Shown: positions 42,965 through 52,842, counted from the stretch's first letter. The stretch is DNA of 62,031 bases from JBGCED01 sp045106055 (GCA_045106055.1 JBGCED010000007.1:1-62031), one strand, 5' to 3'. The notes: a model not told the origin generated them from the letters alone. Numbers and translations: made by a program.

Positions 42965-43702
42965 ATGCCTTGCGTTATGACCGATGTTAAGAAGTTATCT
43001 CGCAAGGCATTTTTTTATGCAAAATTGCTTTTAATATGCGCAATGATTTATATGATCACTGTGGCTGGAAGGGCTGAAACTTCAGCGAAAAATTCAAAGC
43101 AAATTCTTGCCTTTGGCGACAGCCTTATCGCGGGCTATGGGCTTTCTGTGCAAAATGGATTTACAGCAAAGCTTCAAGCAGCGTTAAATAAAGCCGACCC
43201 AAATGCGATGATGGCCCCCATTAATGTCATAAATGCAGGATTATCTGGGGATACATCAGGGGGCGGGCTATCGCGGATTGAATGGATGCTGGCAGGGCAG
43301 GATTATGATTTAATTCTGCTTGAATTGGGGGCAAATGATGCACTTCGTGGACTTGACCCTAAGCAAACAAAGCTGAATTTGGATCATATTATTCGCATCA
43401 TCAAAGATCAAACCAACGCAAAGATTTTATTTGCGGGCATGTTAGCACCGCCCAATATGGGCGCGGATTATGGCGATCATTTCAATGCATTATACCCTGA
43501 TCTGGCGGCAAGCCACCAGTTGCCATTCTATCCTTTTTTCCTAGAAGGCGTTGCGGGAATCCCCGAACTTAACCAAGATGACGGCATTCACCCCAACCCA
43601 AAGGGGGTTGATCTTATTGTTCAAAATCTTGAAGCATGCATTCTAGGTTTGCTGGACGGCGTTGAAAGCCCAAAAACCTGCCCAATTATTGCTGCGCCTT
43701 GA
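42965..43702 (+). CDS. SGNH (GDSL) arylesterase, TesA-like
   Basis: This 245-residue lipase/esterase of the SGNH type resembles periplasmic TesA/EstA. All four blocks are visible: AFGDSLIAGYG with Ser53, the Gly of AGLSGDTSGG, the Asn of LELGANDALRG, and the Asp-His pair in DGIHPNPKG. An N-terminal hydrophobic segment (about residues 18-36) suggests export. A second ATG at 42977 is an alternative start. A weak promoter follows for the next small gene. Confidence 0.9.
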   Translation: MPCVMTDVKKLSRKAFFYAKLLLICAMIYMITVAGRAETSAKNSKQILAFGDSLIAGYGLSVQNGFTAKLQAALNKADPNAMMAPINVINAGLSGDTSGGGLSRIEWMLAGQDYDLILLELGANDALRGLDPKQTKLNLDHIIRIIKDQTNAKILFAGMLAPPNMGADYGDHFNALYPDLAASHQLPFYPFFLEGVAGIPELNQDDGIHPNPKGVDLIVQNLEACILGLLDGVESPKTCPIIAAP

Positions 43703-43723
43703 TGCTTGGTAATTTTCGGTCTA

Positions 43724-43752
43724 TTGACTTTCAATCTATTGGAATCTAAATA
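43724..43752 (+). promoter_or_regulatory. Possible promoter of the cox subunit IV-like gene
   Basis: TTGACT (43724-43729), a 17-bp spacer and TAAATA (43747-43752). The -35 box is near consensus but the -10 box is poor. The ATG of the small gene lies 71 bp downstream. Confidence 0.3.
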
Positions 43753-43823
43753 TGTCAAAGGCATTTCATAAATCCAGTGGTTCTGGCATTTTTAGCATAT
43801 TTTATTTATAGGAGACGATTATT

Positions 43824-43961
43824 ATGGAAACTGAACTTGATTATACAAAAGCCAGCAAAGCACATCTTCAAGCTTGGGATGGTTTGAAAAAATCAATTGT
43901 CTGGTCAACGGCGGGCATTATTTTATTGCTTGCTTTGCTCGCTTTTTTCTTTGCGGGTTAA
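43824..43961 (+). CDS. aa3-type cytochrome c oxidase subunit IV-like small protein
   Basis: A 45-residue protein: a short soluble start (METELDYTKASKAHLQAWDG) and one membrane helix (SIVWSTAGIILLLALLAFFF). This layout matches the bacterial aa3 oxidase subunit IV family, which packs beside the large oxidase subunits. An AGGAG ribosome binding site sits nine bases upstream of the ATG. No other cox gene adjoins it; heme A synthase is at 2536. Confidence 0.7.
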   Translation: METELDYTKASKAHLQAWDGLKKSIVWSTAGIILLLALLAFFFAG

Positions 43962-43981
43962 GACGCATATAAGCCTGTCTG

Positions 43982-44677
43982 GTGAGCGCATTTTATCATA
44001 TTCTGGTCGTTGATGATGATGAGCGGCTGCGCGGATTAATCAAAAATTATCTGATCAAACAAGGCTTTATTGTGGCGACCGCCAGCGATGGGGCTGAAGC
44101 CTTAAAATCCCTAGATTATGTTGATTTTGACTTGATGGTGCTTGATGTGATGATGCCTGGGCTTGATGGGTTTGAAGTTTTGGCGCAATTACGCCAAACA
44201 TCCAAGCTGCCAGTTTTGCTGTTGACCGCGATGAGCGAAACCGAGCAGCGCATTAAGGGGCTGTGGCTGAAAGCCGATGATTATTTAACCAAGCCTTTTG
44301 AACCGCAAGAACTGGTTTTGCGGATTGAAGCCATCTTGCGCCGCAGCCATAATGCCCCCCCCCAAGCCGATTTCCAGTCAGCAGAGAAAATTGAATTTTC
44401 AGGCTTTCACTATTATCCTAAGCAAGGGCAGCTGATTGATCCAAAAGGTGAAAAGCTGCATTTAACCAGCAATGAGCTTAGCCTGATGGGGGCCTTAATT
44501 GATCATCAAGGAAAGGCTGTTCCCCGTGAAGCTTTGTCAAAATTTGCCAATATCCATGGCGGAGACCGCGCGGTTGATGTTCAAATTGCACGGCTTAGAA
44601 TCAAAATAGAGCAAAATCCAAAACAGCCAAGGCATATTTGCACCGTTCATGGCAAGGGCTATATCTTCAGGCAATGA
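43982..44677 (+). CDS. OmpR-family response regulator
   Basis: This 231-residue protein has a receiver domain with the acidic cluster DDDE, phospho-acceptor Asp55 (VLDVMMPG) and KPF motif, and a C-terminal winged helix (RAVDVQIARLRIKIEQNPKQ and TVHGKGYIF). It begins with GTG at 43982. The partner kinase starts 17 bp after its stop. The pair resembles EnvZ/OmpR-type envelope regulators; target genes are not identifiable from here. Confidence 0.94.
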   Translation: MSAFYHILVVDDDERLRGLIKNYLIKQGFIVATASDGAEALKSLDYVDFDLMVLDVMMPGLDGFEVLAQLRQTSKLPVLLLTAMSETEQRIKGLWLKADDYLTKPFEPQELVLRIEAILRRSHNAPPQADFQSAEKIEFSGFHYYPKQGQLIDPKGEKLHLTSNELSLMGALIDHQGKAVPREALSKFANIHGGDRAVDVQIARLRIKIEQNPKQPRHICTVHGKGYIFRQ

Positions 44678-44694
44678 TGAATGATGCTGTTTAA

Positions 44695-46041
44695 ATGAAT
44701 CTTTTAAAATACATAAAGCTTTTATTGCCGCGCAGCCTGCTTGGGCGGGGATTGCTGATTATTTTTCTGCCGCTGCTTTTGCTGCAAATCATCTCTATTT
44801 GGGTGTTTTTGGATCGCCATGTTGATCAGGTAAGCTGGCGGCTTGCAAATTCACTTGCCGCAGAAATACATTATACAGTTGATCAAATTGAGGCTTACCC
44901 ACAAGATCAAGATAAGCTGTTAGAAACCGCAAAATCTACTTTTGAATTTGAAGCATTAAGCCTTGATGATGATGCGATTTTGCCCAATCAGCCAGCCTTG
45001 CCGCTTGGCTATATTGGCAGCATTGTTGAGCGGGCGATGGCTAAGCTTGCGCGCCCTGTCAGGGTGGATGATCGCAATTTTCGCGATTCCTTAACGGTTA
45101 AGGTGCAGCTGCCGCAAGGGGTTTTAAATATTAAAATTCCAGGAAAACGATTATTTAGCGTAACCATTATTGTATTTATTTTATGGATGCTAGGCTCTTC
45201 AATTATTTTATTTGGCATTGCTGCGATTTTTATGCGCAATCAAGTAAGACCCTTAAAACGCTTGGCATTAGCAGCAGAAAGCTTTGGCAAGGGCTTGCAG
45301 GATAAACAATCCTTTAAGCTTGAAGGTGCGCTGGAGGTGCGCCAAGCTGCCATCGCCTTTAATCAAATGAAAGAGCGCATTCGCCGCCAAATTAGGCAGC
45401 GCACCGATATGCTATCCGCCGTAGGGCATGACCTTAGAACGCCGATTACCCGCATGCAGCTGCAAATTGAAATGATGGATGGCGAGGATCAAAACCGAAA
45501 TGATTTACAAGCCGACTTGAAACAAATGCACGAAATGATCGAAGCCTATCTTGCCTTTGCGCGCGGTCAAGGCGAAGAGCGAACGGTTGAGCTTAGTTTA
45601 AATGCGCTGATGGATAAAATTAATCGCGGGTTTTTGCAAGATAATGTAAGCTTGGACATCCATCTTGAGGGCGAAATTTCATTTATGGCACGACCAATTG
45701 CAATGCGCCGCTTATTTGATAATTTAATCAATAATGCAACCCGTTATGCAAAGACGATTCGGCTTTATATCGCCAAACGCAGCAATCAAAGTCAATTTCC
45801 TGATTTTAAGCATTTCATTGAAATTTTGTTGGATGATGATGGTCCAGGCATTCCTGAAGATCAGCGCAAACACGCTTTTCAGCCCTTTATCAGGCTTGAA
45901 AAATCGCGCAATCCCAGCACAGGCGGAACGGGGCTGGGGCTTTCTATTGCGCAGGATATTGTAAATGCGCATGGCGGTAAAATCCAGCTTGAAACCTCGC
46001 CGCTTGGGGGATTAAGGGTCAGGATTAGATTGCCAATTTAA
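44695..46041 (+). CDS. EnvZ-like sensor histidine kinase
   Basis: This 448-residue membrane kinase has helices at about 17-38 and 155-180 flanking a periplasmic sensor, then a HAMP domain (RNQVRPLKRLALAAESFGKG), the phospho-acceptor His245 in SAVGHDLRTPITRM, and an HATPase domain with NLINNATRYA, DDGPGIPEDQR and GGTGLGLSIAQDIV. It is the cognate partner of the response regulator just upstream. Confidence 0.94.
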   Translation: MNLLKYIKLLLPRSLLGRGLLIIFLPLLLLQIISIWVFLDRHVDQVSWRLANSLAAEIHYTVDQIEAYPQDQDKLLETAKSTFEFEALSLDDDAILPNQPALPLGYIGSIVERAMAKLARPVRVDDRNFRDSLTVKVQLPQGVLNIKIPGKRLFSVTIIVFILWMLGSSIILFGIAAIFMRNQVRPLKRLALAAESFGKGLQDKQSFKLEGALEVRQAAIAFNQMKERIRRQIRQRTDMLSAVGHDLRTPITRMQLQIEMMDGEDQNRNDLQADLKQMHEMIEAYLAFARGQGEERTVELSLNALMDKINRGFLQDNVSLDIHLEGEISFMARPIAMRRLFDNLINNATRYAKTIRLYIAKRSNQSQFPDFKHFIEILLDDDGPGIPEDQRKHAFQPFIRLEKSRNPSTGGTGLGLSIAQDIVNAHGGKIQLETSPLGGLRVRIRLPI

Positions 46042-46103
46042 TGCTGTTTTATTTCTAGAATCAGGGCTATTTTATCAAAATATTTTAAATCATCTTTTAT
46101 GGA

Positions 46104-47468
46104 ATGAAATCAATGGTTACACAACCAGACTCAAGCTCGCAATCCGCTGCTGATTCCAAGGATAATCCGCAGCAAGCGCCAAAAGCACAGGCAGATCAAA
46201 GCGCGATCAGCCCGCATTCTCAAAAGCAGCTTGCGTCGGTGATTGACAGCCTGCCGCTAAATCCAGCGCGCGATTTATATGGCATTGAGGATACGCAGCT
46301 GCAAACGATCTGTTTTATCTCTCAGCGCACAATGGAAGAAGGGGTGCGCAATGAAAATTACGCCATTGCCGCAAATGCAATCGGGGCGTGGTTAATTTCA
46401 GCTGGGCAATATCTGGGCGTGCTTGGGCGTGATCGCAATCTTCCTGCAATATTTGCAGAAGATGTGGTGAAATCTGTGCCCGCTTTAATCCCGCTTAGCC
46501 GCATGATCAGCGATTCCATTCGCCCTTGGATCAATCATTCCCCCGAAGCGCAAGCCTTTTGCCGCGCGCTGGTTTCAAAACCCAACACCCACCCGCTTGC
46601 GGCATTAAGCTTTTTAAATAGTGTGCCTGCAACGCTTGCATTGCCATGGTTAAGCCTGTTTTATAATCAACGCTTTGCCCAATTATCCGATTCAATCAAT
46701 GTTGCGCTTGCTTATGCGTGCAAACATCATTTGGAACTGCTTCATCTTCAAAATCAGGGGCTGATTGCAGCAAGGCGGGTTTATCTTCATGGGCTTGCCA
46801 AAAAGCTGGTCAGGCTTTACCCCGATGGCGATTCCAAGCAAGCGCAAAGACCAGAACAAAAGCAGCGAATTTTATTTCTGGTTGATCGGTTGCGCCCGAA
46901 AAACGATCCGCAAATGATGAAAATCATGGCATTGATTGATGGCGTGAACCAGCTTCAAAAAGATGCATCATTTGAATTTTCGATTTATGAAACAGGCGAT
47001 GGTAAGCCAAGCCTTAATCAAATTGGCTATTACCCGCAAGCAGATGATAGAATAGCAGCTGGTGCAAGCGCAGGGGATATGGTGTCTTACCGCAAACAGC
47101 TGATCAGTGCGCGCCAATGGCAGCATGAGGAAAAATATGACCGCAATTTGCAATTATTCTTTAGCGCGGTATATAATTTCAATCCAAAGCTGGTGGTTGC
47201 CGTTGATTTGGAAGATTCGGTTTCAAAAATCTGTCTTTCGCATAAAATGCCTGTAATTGATTGGCTTTTGCGTCCCGAGCAAATTGGGCTATCGATGGGC
47301 GCGCATTTAATTGCCATTGATTGCGCAGAAGCTGCCGCACGGCAAATGTTGCAATTAAGCAATTTGGGGCGGATGGACAATGCAGAATTATTGCTGCTGC
47401 CCGCAGCGCAAGAAAAGAATGGGATTGAATTATATGCTTATTTTCACCAGCTATTTCATGCGCTATAG
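46104..47468 (+). CDS. Unrecognised 454-residue protein
   Basis: I do not recognise a family. There is a disordered, Gln/Ser-rich N-terminus of about 50 residues, a helical middle (about 60-245) and a C-terminal part opening with RILFLVDRLRPKNDPQMMKI, which recalls the start of a GT-B Rossmann domain. No signal peptide or membrane helix is evident. It lies 62 bp after the sensor kinase gene and just before mltB. A relation to the TPR/glycosyltransferase-like proteins of this window is possible but unproven. Confidence 0.6.
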   Translation: MKSMVTQPDSSSQSAADSKDNPQQAPKAQADQSAISPHSQKQLASVIDSLPLNPARDLYGIEDTQLQTICFISQRTMEEGVRNENYAIAANAIGAWLISAGQYLGVLGRDRNLPAIFAEDVVKSVPALIPLSRMISDSIRPWINHSPEAQAFCRALVSKPNTHPLAALSFLNSVPATLALPWLSLFYNQRFAQLSDSINVALAYACKHHLELLHLQNQGLIAARRVYLHGLAKKLVRLYPDGDSKQAQRPEQKQRILFLVDRLRPKNDPQMMKIMALIDGVNQLQKDASFEFSIYETGDGKPSLNQIGYYPQADDRIAAGASAGDMVSYRKQLISARQWQHEEKYDRNLQLFFSAVYNFNPKLVVAVDLEDSVSKICLSHKMPVIDWLLRPEQIGLSMGAHLIAIDCAEAAARQMLQLSNLGRMDNAELLLLPAAQEKNGIELYAYFHQLFHAL

Positions 47469-47481
47469 GCGGCTTAGTTTC

Positions 47482-48726
47482 ATGCGCTTAATGAAATTTT
47501 TCTGTTTGCGGCTTGTCTTATTGGGGGGGCTTGTATTTACGCCCGCAATGATTCAGGCGCAATCGGTTGACGGTGATATGGTTGATCCGCAAGCATTCAA
47601 GGCATGGACGGCAGATTATTTAAAGCGGTACTATGCCAGCGCCCCGCCGCCAGTGGTGGCGCAAGCCTTTCGCGCGATTGAACCCATCCAAAGAGTAATA
47701 GAGCTTGACCGCGCGCAGCCTGAATTCACCCTAAGCTTTTGGCAATATATTGATCGGGTGATCAATCAAGAACGGCTTAATCGCGGGCAGGAATTAACCC
47801 AGCTTCATCAAAATTTACTGGGCGAAGTCACTCAAATTTACGGCATCCCCCCAGAAGTCATCGTTGCGTTTTGGGGGATTGAAACAGGATATGGCGCTTA
47901 TTTTGGAAAGTTTGATCTTATTCCCGCGCTTGCAACCCTAGGCTTTGATTCAAGGCGCGGTAAGTTTTTTGAACAGGAATTGACCCATGCTTTATCCTTG
48001 TTGGTTGCGGGGGATTTAAAGCTTGAAAATGCCTATGGTTCTTGGGCGGGCGCACATGGGAATTTTCAATTTATGCCAAGCTCGATGAACGCCTTTGCGC
48101 TTGATGCGGATGGTGGCGGCATTGACCTTATCCATTCCTTGACAGATGCAATGCATTCTGCGGGCAATTATTTACAGCAATCTGGGTGGAAAGCGGGGCA
48201 GCGATGGGGGCGCGAAGTGATCTTGCCGCCAAATTTTGATTACCAACAAAATTATAGCAAAATGCGCCCCTTGTCCGACTGGCAAGGGCTTGGCATCAAA
48301 ACCATTACAGGTGCGCCCTTGCCAAACGCGCAAGGCTTTAATGCAAGGCTGATCATTCCTGCGGGGCATCTTGGCCCTAAATATATGGTTTATGATAATT
48401 TTGATGTGATTTTACGGTGGAATCGTTCGAATTTCTATGCGTTGGCGGTCGGGCTGCTTGCGGATGGATTTATAAAAGCCCCGCATGCGCTGCCTGTGAT
48501 TAAAGGCGCGGCGCGCCCTAAAAATGACATAAGGCTTGATCGCGCGACCATTTTGGCGGTTCAAACCCATTTGAATAAGCTTGGCAAAGACACCAAGGGA
48601 ATTGATGGCATCTTAGGCAGCGCAACCAAGCGGGCTTTGCGCCAATGGCAGCTTGAAAATAATATGATTGCAGATGGTCATTTAAGCAAAGCGATGTTGG
48701 ATCGGATGGGAATTCATACACAATGA
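47482..48726 (+). CDS. Lytic murein transglycosylase MltB family
   Basis: This is a periplasmic peptidoglycan-cleaving transglycosylase. From the ATG at 47482 there is a clean signal peptide ending near IQAQS. The catalytic Glu lies in FWGIETGYGAYFG, and the family blocks GSWAGAHGNFQFMPSSMN and NYLQQSGWKAGQRWG follow. The C-terminus has a peptidoglycan-binding domain (LNKLGKDTKGIDGILG). Longer frames overlap the preceding gene. The stop overlaps the rlpA start (ATGA), pairing two septal-wall enzymes. Confidence 0.9.
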   Translation: MRLMKFFCLRLVLLGGLVFTPAMIQAQSVDGDMVDPQAFKAWTADYLKRYYASAPPPVVAQAFRAIEPIQRVIELDRAQPEFTLSFWQYIDRVINQERLNRGQELTQLHQNLLGEVTQIYGIPPEVIVAFWGIETGYGAYFGKFDLIPALATLGFDSRRGKFFEQELTHALSLLVAGDLKLENAYGSWAGAHGNFQFMPSSMNAFALDADGGGIDLIHSLTDAMHSAGNYLQQSGWKAGQRWGREVILPPNFDYQQNYSKMRPLSDWQGLGIKTITGAPLPNAQGFNARLIIPAGHLGPKYMVYDNFDVILRWNRSNFYALAVGLLADGFIKAPHALPVIKGAARPKNDIRLDRATILAVQTHLNKLGKDTKGIDGILGSATKRALRQWQLENNMIADGHLSKAMLDRMGIHTQ

Positions 48727-49754
48727 ACGATTCTATGCTTTTTAAAATGCGTATTTTTTTAATTGGAACCTTGCTGATTGTCGCTGGGTGCAGTGAAATT
48801 AATTTCATCAATGGCGCAAGTAAGAAAATTAGCTCCATGACCAGCAAGCCCGTTGATTCTGTTGATTTTAAGGGACTAACCCGCATTTCCGAGCAGGAAT
48901 ATTATAAAATTGGCGCACCTTATCAAATTAAGGGCGTTTGGTATTACCCTAAAACCGATTATGGCTATGTTGAAGAGGGGATTGCATCCTGGTATGGACC
49001 AAATTTTCATGGCAAGCAGACTGCAAATGGCGCAATCTTCAATCAAAATGACATCAGCGCAGCCCATAGAACCTTACCCATGCCGTCATTGGTGCGGGTA
49101 ACAAATTTGGAAAATGGCAAATCCTTGATTGTAAAAGTGAATGATCGCGGGCCCTTTGCCCGAAATCGGATCATTGATCTTTCAAAAGCCGCTGCCGAAG
49201 CCTTGGATATGATTGAAAAAGGAACGGCATTGGTGCGGGTTGAAATATTGGCAGCAGAAAGCATTGAAATTGCCGAGCTGGTGACGGGCAAGCAATTAAC
49301 CAATGTGCCATTAAATTTGGCAGCAAATGATTCCAAAATCCACAATCAACATTCACAAGCTGCGCCAAAATCATCAGCAATGATTGCGGTAAAACGCCAG
49401 CAGCTGGGGCTTAAACCCGCAGCTGATTTAAAACCTTCCCCAAGCACCATATCGGATCAAATGGCAAATAAGCCGCGCGCCATTTTAAGCACACCGCAGG
49501 TCAAACCGCCATTGCCTGCGATTTTTATTCAAGCGGGCGCATTTGGGCAATATCAAAATGCATTGCGGGCAAAGGCACGGATTGAACAAAAGGTAAAACC
49601 CGTCTTGATTGAACAATATAATCAATCGCAAATTCCTTTATTTCGGGTGCGCTTAGGGCCGATCTATGACACAAATAAAGCGGATAGAATGTTAAATATC
49701 GTGCAAAATTTGGGCTTTGATGATGCACATATCATTTCCCCCAGCTTGAAATAG
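48723..49754 (+). CDS. rlpA: RlpA septal ring lytic transglycosylase with SPOR domain
   Basis: This 343-residue lipoprotein (lipobox LIVAGC, Cys about 21) has a double-psi beta-barrel catalytic domain with GIASWYGPNFHGKQTANGA, HRTLPMPSLVRVTNLENGKS and NDRGPFARNRIIDLS. A flexible stretch and a C-terminal SPOR domain (FIQAGAFGQYQNAL) follow; the SPOR domain directs it to denuded septal glycan. Translation is coupled to mltB. Confidence 0.92.
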   Translation: MNDSMLFKMRIFLIGTLLIVAGCSEINFINGASKKISSMTSKPVDSVDFKGLTRISEQEYYKIGAPYQIKGVWYYPKTDYGYVEEGIASWYGPNFHGKQTANGAIFNQNDISAAHRTLPMPSLVRVTNLENGKSLIVKVNDRGPFARNRIIDLSKAAAEALDMIEKGTALVRVEILAAESIEIAELVTGKQLTNVPLNLAANDSKIHNQHSQAAPKSSAMIAVKRQQLGLKPAADLKPSPSTISDQMANKPRAILSTPQVKPPLPAIFIQAGAFGQYQNALRAKARIEQKVKPVLIEQYNQSQIPLFRVRLGPIYDTNKADRMLNIVQNLGFDDAHIISPSLK

Positions 49755-49797
49755 GCAGGATAGGCTTGATCCTGACCTTGTAAATCTGCCCTTTTTT
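49754..49797 (+). terminator. Possible terminator after rlpA
   Basis: GGCAG (49754-49758) can pair with CTGCC (49786-49790), which is followed by a run of six T. The stem is short and the loop long; an inner alternative AGGAT/ATCCT hairpin competes. Weak but correctly placed after the rlpA stop. Confidence 0.35.
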
Positions 49798-49840
49798 ATC
49801 TATAAAATGCATTATGATCGATTAAAGGAACGCAACGCTT

Positions 49841-51007
49841 ATGAAAAGACTGAATTTTCTTCACGCTTATCACTTTAATATATTGATTTTTTTATGTGGC
49901 TTGCTTGTTGCCGCATTAAGCATCAATTCGGCTAACGCCCAAGACACATATCAATCACAAGCATCACAAGCGATTATGATTGATATGTTAAGCGGTGCGG
50001 TGCTTTATGACAAGAACCCTGATCAGCAGGTTGCCCCTGCATCCATGACCAAGATGATGACCGCTTATATTATTTTTGACCAGCTAAAGCGCGGCATCTT
50101 ATCAATGGAAGATAAATTTACGGTATCAGAAAAAGCGTGGCGCAAGGGCGGGTCAAAAATGTTTGTTGAAGTTGGCAAGCAAGTCACGGTGCAAGATTTA
50201 ATTCAAGGGATCATCGTTCAATCTGGCAATGATGCAACCATCGTCGCTGCCGAAGCGATTGCAGGATCAGAAGCGGCATTTGGCGAATTGATGAGCGCAA
50301 AAGCGCGTGAACTTGGCATGAATAATACGCAATTTCTAAACCCAAGCGGATGGCCAGAAGAAGGGCATTACAGCACAGTGCGCGATCTTGCCACGCTTGC
50401 CATCGCGCTGATTAATAATTTTCCAGAATATTATGACACATATCAGCAAACGGAATTTACCTATAATAATATCCGCCAATTCAACAGAAATCCGATTTTG
50501 GGTAAAATTGCAGGGGTGGACGGCTTAAAAACAGGGCATGTAGAAGCGGCAGGTTACGGGCTTACCGCATCTGCCACGCGCAATGGCAGGCGCTTGGTGA
50601 TGGTCATTCATGGGATGGAATCAGTAAAAGCGCGCGCCGAAGAAGCCGCCCGTTTGATGGAATGGGGCTATAGTCATTGGGGGCATTATAAATTTTTCTC
50701 GAAAGGCACACGCCTTACCGAAGTGCCTGTTTGGCTTGGAAGTCAAAATCAGGTTCAAGCCATCTTGGATCAAGATGTTGCAATCAGCTTGCCGCGTGAT
50801 CAATTTTCAAAGATTGAATTTCACATTAATGGCACACAGCCGCTTGAAACCCCGATCAAGGCGGGGGATAATATTGCCCAGCTACAGCTGAAAGTCGCAG
50901 ATCGCTTAATGCAAAGCTATCCGTTAATTGCGGCAAATAATGTTGAAGCCATCGGCGGCATTAACAAAATCATGGCAGGGCTGCGCTATATCTTTTTGGG
51001 GGAATAA
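49841..51007 (+). CDS. D-alanyl-D-alanine carboxypeptidase (DacC-type PBP)
   Basis: This S11 carboxypeptidase of 388 residues has a signal peptide ending near residue 33 (ANAQ), S68-x-x-K71, S128-G-N130 and K230-T-G232, followed by a C-terminal beta domain (FSKIEFHINGTQPLETPIKA). It resembles E. coli DacA/DacC rather than the SPOR-bearing enzyme at 927. An AAAGGAA ribosome binding site precedes the ATG. Thymidylate kinase follows after 5 bp. Confidence 0.94.
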   Translation: MKRLNFLHAYHFNILIFLCGLLVAALSINSANAQDTYQSQASQAIMIDMLSGAVLYDKNPDQQVAPASMTKMMTAYIIFDQLKRGILSMEDKFTVSEKAWRKGGSKMFVEVGKQVTVQDLIQGIIVQSGNDATIVAAEAIAGSEAAFGELMSAKARELGMNNTQFLNPSGWPEEGHYSTVRDLATLAIALINNFPEYYDTYQQTEFTYNNIRQFNRNPILGKIAGVDGLKTGHVEAAGYGLTASATRNGRRLVMVIHGMESVKARAEEAARLMEWGYSHWGHYKFFSKGTRLTEVPVWLGSQNQVQAILDQDVAISLPRDQFSKIEFHINGTQPLETPIKAGDNIAQLQLKVADRLMQSYPLIAANNVEAIGGINKIMAGLRYIFLGE

Positions 51008-51012
51008 AATTA

Positions 51013-51690
51013 ATGGCGCACGGGCAGTTTATCAGCTTTGAAGGCGGCGAGGGAGCGGGAAAAACCACTCAAATCACGCTATTTTCAGCATGGCTGCAAA
51101 GCAAAGGACACGAGGTCGTCACCACCCGTGAGCCTGGCGGGACAAAAGGCGCAGAGCATTTGCGTAACTTTATAAAATATGGGCATGAATTTGATCTTTC
51201 CCCAAAAACTGAAACCGTGCTGATTTATGCTGCCAGAATGGATCATGTTGAAAAAATCATTCGCCCCGCTTTATCGCAAGGCAAGATCGTGCTATGTGAT
51301 CGCTTCCATGATAGCACTTTGGCGTATCAAGGTGGCGCGCGCGGGGTGGATGCCGAATGGATTATGAAATTGCATTTGCATTTGATGGATGATTTTTTTC
51401 CAGACCTTACTTTTTTCCTCTCCTTACCGCCAGAACAAGGCTTGAAGCGCGCGCAAAACCGTCTGCAGGATCAGGAAAAATCGCGTGATTCCGCGCTCAA
51501 ACAGGCTGATGATCGTTTTGAAAATGCAGGACCCGAATTTCATCAGCGGGTTGCTGCCTATTTTGAACAATTGGCGCGCTTGTCGCCGCGCCGCATCGTA
51601 AAAATTGACGCTGATCAACCCGAACCCATGGTGGCAGATCAAATCTCAAGCGCTTTTTCAAATCATATGCAATCGCTTGAAGCGGATTAA
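51013..51690 (+). CDS. tmk: Thymidylate kinase
   Basis: Tmk phosphorylates dTMP to dTDP. It has the P-loop GGEGAGKTT at residues 11-19, TREPGGTKGAEHLR (substrate-binding Arg), DRFHDSTLAYQGGARG with the Phe that replaces the more common Tyr of the DRY/F motif, and a lid region rich in Arg. The 225-residue length is normal. It pairs with holB downstream, as in many bacteria. Confidence 0.95.
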   Translation: MAHGQFISFEGGEGAGKTTQITLFSAWLQSKGHEVVTTREPGGTKGAEHLRNFIKYGHEFDLSPKTETVLIYAARMDHVEKIIRPALSQGKIVLCDRFHDSTLAYQGGARGVDAEWIMKLHLHLMDDFFPDLTFFLSLPPEQGLKRAQNRLQDQEKSRDSALKQADDRFENAGPEFHQRVAAYFEQLARLSPRRIVKIDADQPEPMVADQISSAFSNHMQSLEAD

Positions 51691-51693
51691 ATC

Positions 51694-52809
51694 ATGGGAA
51701 ATGGCGCAAGAACGCGCAAAAATCAAGCCGAAGCTGCGCAAATTGGGAATGAAGCCCATCCAGGCCTTACCCGAAATTTGCTGGGGCAGGATCATGCAAT
51801 AACCGAATTTTTGGAAAGCTGGAATCATAAACGCCCGCATCATGCGTGGTTGCTTCAAGGCGCACAAGGCATTGGCAAAGCGACCTTAGCATTTCATATT
51901 GCGCGTTTTATTCTGCATTTTGGGTCAAATTCTGTGCCTGAAATGGGGCTTGGCTTTACAGATCAACAAACAGACGCACTGCCAAACAGCCTTGATATTC
52001 CTGAATATTCCCCCCTATTTGATCAGCTGGTTAAGGGCGCGCATAATGATTTTCGCTATATTGCCAAGCTGGAGGATAAGACCCAGATTAATGTGGATCA
52101 AATTCGTGAATTATTGCATTTTACAAGCCTTACCGCAGGCAGTGGTGGATGGCGGATCATCATCATTGACAGTGCGAATGATTTAACCAATGCAGCTGCA
52201 AATGCATTGTTAAAATTACTAGAAGAGCCGCCAAAAAACACCATGCTGCTGCTGATTGCCCATCAAGCAGGGCGATTGCTGCCAACCATTCGATCACGCT
52301 GTCGGAATCTGGTGCTTGAACCGCTGCAAAATAATGTCATTATGGATATTCTGGGCGATCATTATCAAGCAAGCCCCCCAAGCGATAGCGGTGCTGTTCT
52401 GCCGCTTGCCCAAGGAAGCGCAGGGCGCGCTTTGAAAATTTTAAGGCTTGATGGCGCATTGATTTATAACAGCATGCTTTCAATGCTTGGCACACCCAAA
52501 TCAGATAATTTTAATGCACGCAAAAGCCTGGCGATTCAAATGACAGGCAATATGGGCAAGGAACGCTTTTCATTATTTGGTGAAATGTTAAGCTTTTGGG
52601 CGATGCAATCGTGTAAATATAAGCTTAGCAATGACAAAAAAGCCTTTTCATTTAGCCCGCTAGAGCAAGCGGCCTATGATCATTATTTTGCACCAATTAC
52701 CGCCGCTGAAGCCTTTGCGCAGCTGGAACGCTGGCAAGGCTTAATCACCAAGAATAAACCCCCTGCCAATCTTGATCCAGCGCAGCTTATTCATGTTATG
52801 TTTGGGTGA
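51694..52809 (+). CDS. holB: DNA polymerase III delta' subunit
   Basis: HolB is a clamp-loader subunit. It has the Walker A-like GAQGIGKAT (56-64), INVDQIRELLHF, NAANALLKLLEEPPKNTMLL and the SRC motif TIRSRCRNLVL. The zinc-binding Cys cluster of many delta' proteins is not visible, as in some alphaproteobacterial members. The start is four bases after the tmk stop. A long N-terminal addition (about 20 residues) precedes the conserved core. Confidence 0.9.
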   Translation: MGNGARTRKNQAEAAQIGNEAHPGLTRNLLGQDHAITEFLESWNHKRPHHAWLLQGAQGIGKATLAFHIARFILHFGSNSVPEMGLGFTDQQTDALPNSLDIPEYSPLFDQLVKGAHNDFRYIAKLEDKTQINVDQIRELLHFTSLTAGSGGWRIIIIDSANDLTNAAANALLKLLEEPPKNTMLLLIAHQAGRLLPTIRSRCRNLVLEPLQNNVIMDILGDHYQASPPSDSGAVLPLAQGSAGRALKILRLDGALIYNSMLSMLGTPKSDNFNARKSLAIQMTGNMGKERFSLFGEMLSFWAMQSCKYKLSNDKKAFSFSPLEQAAYDHYFAPITAAEAFAQLERWQGLITKNKPPANLDPAQLIHVMFG

Positions 52810-52842
52810 CATAAAAACTAAGTGGAAACCAGCAAGAAAGAC

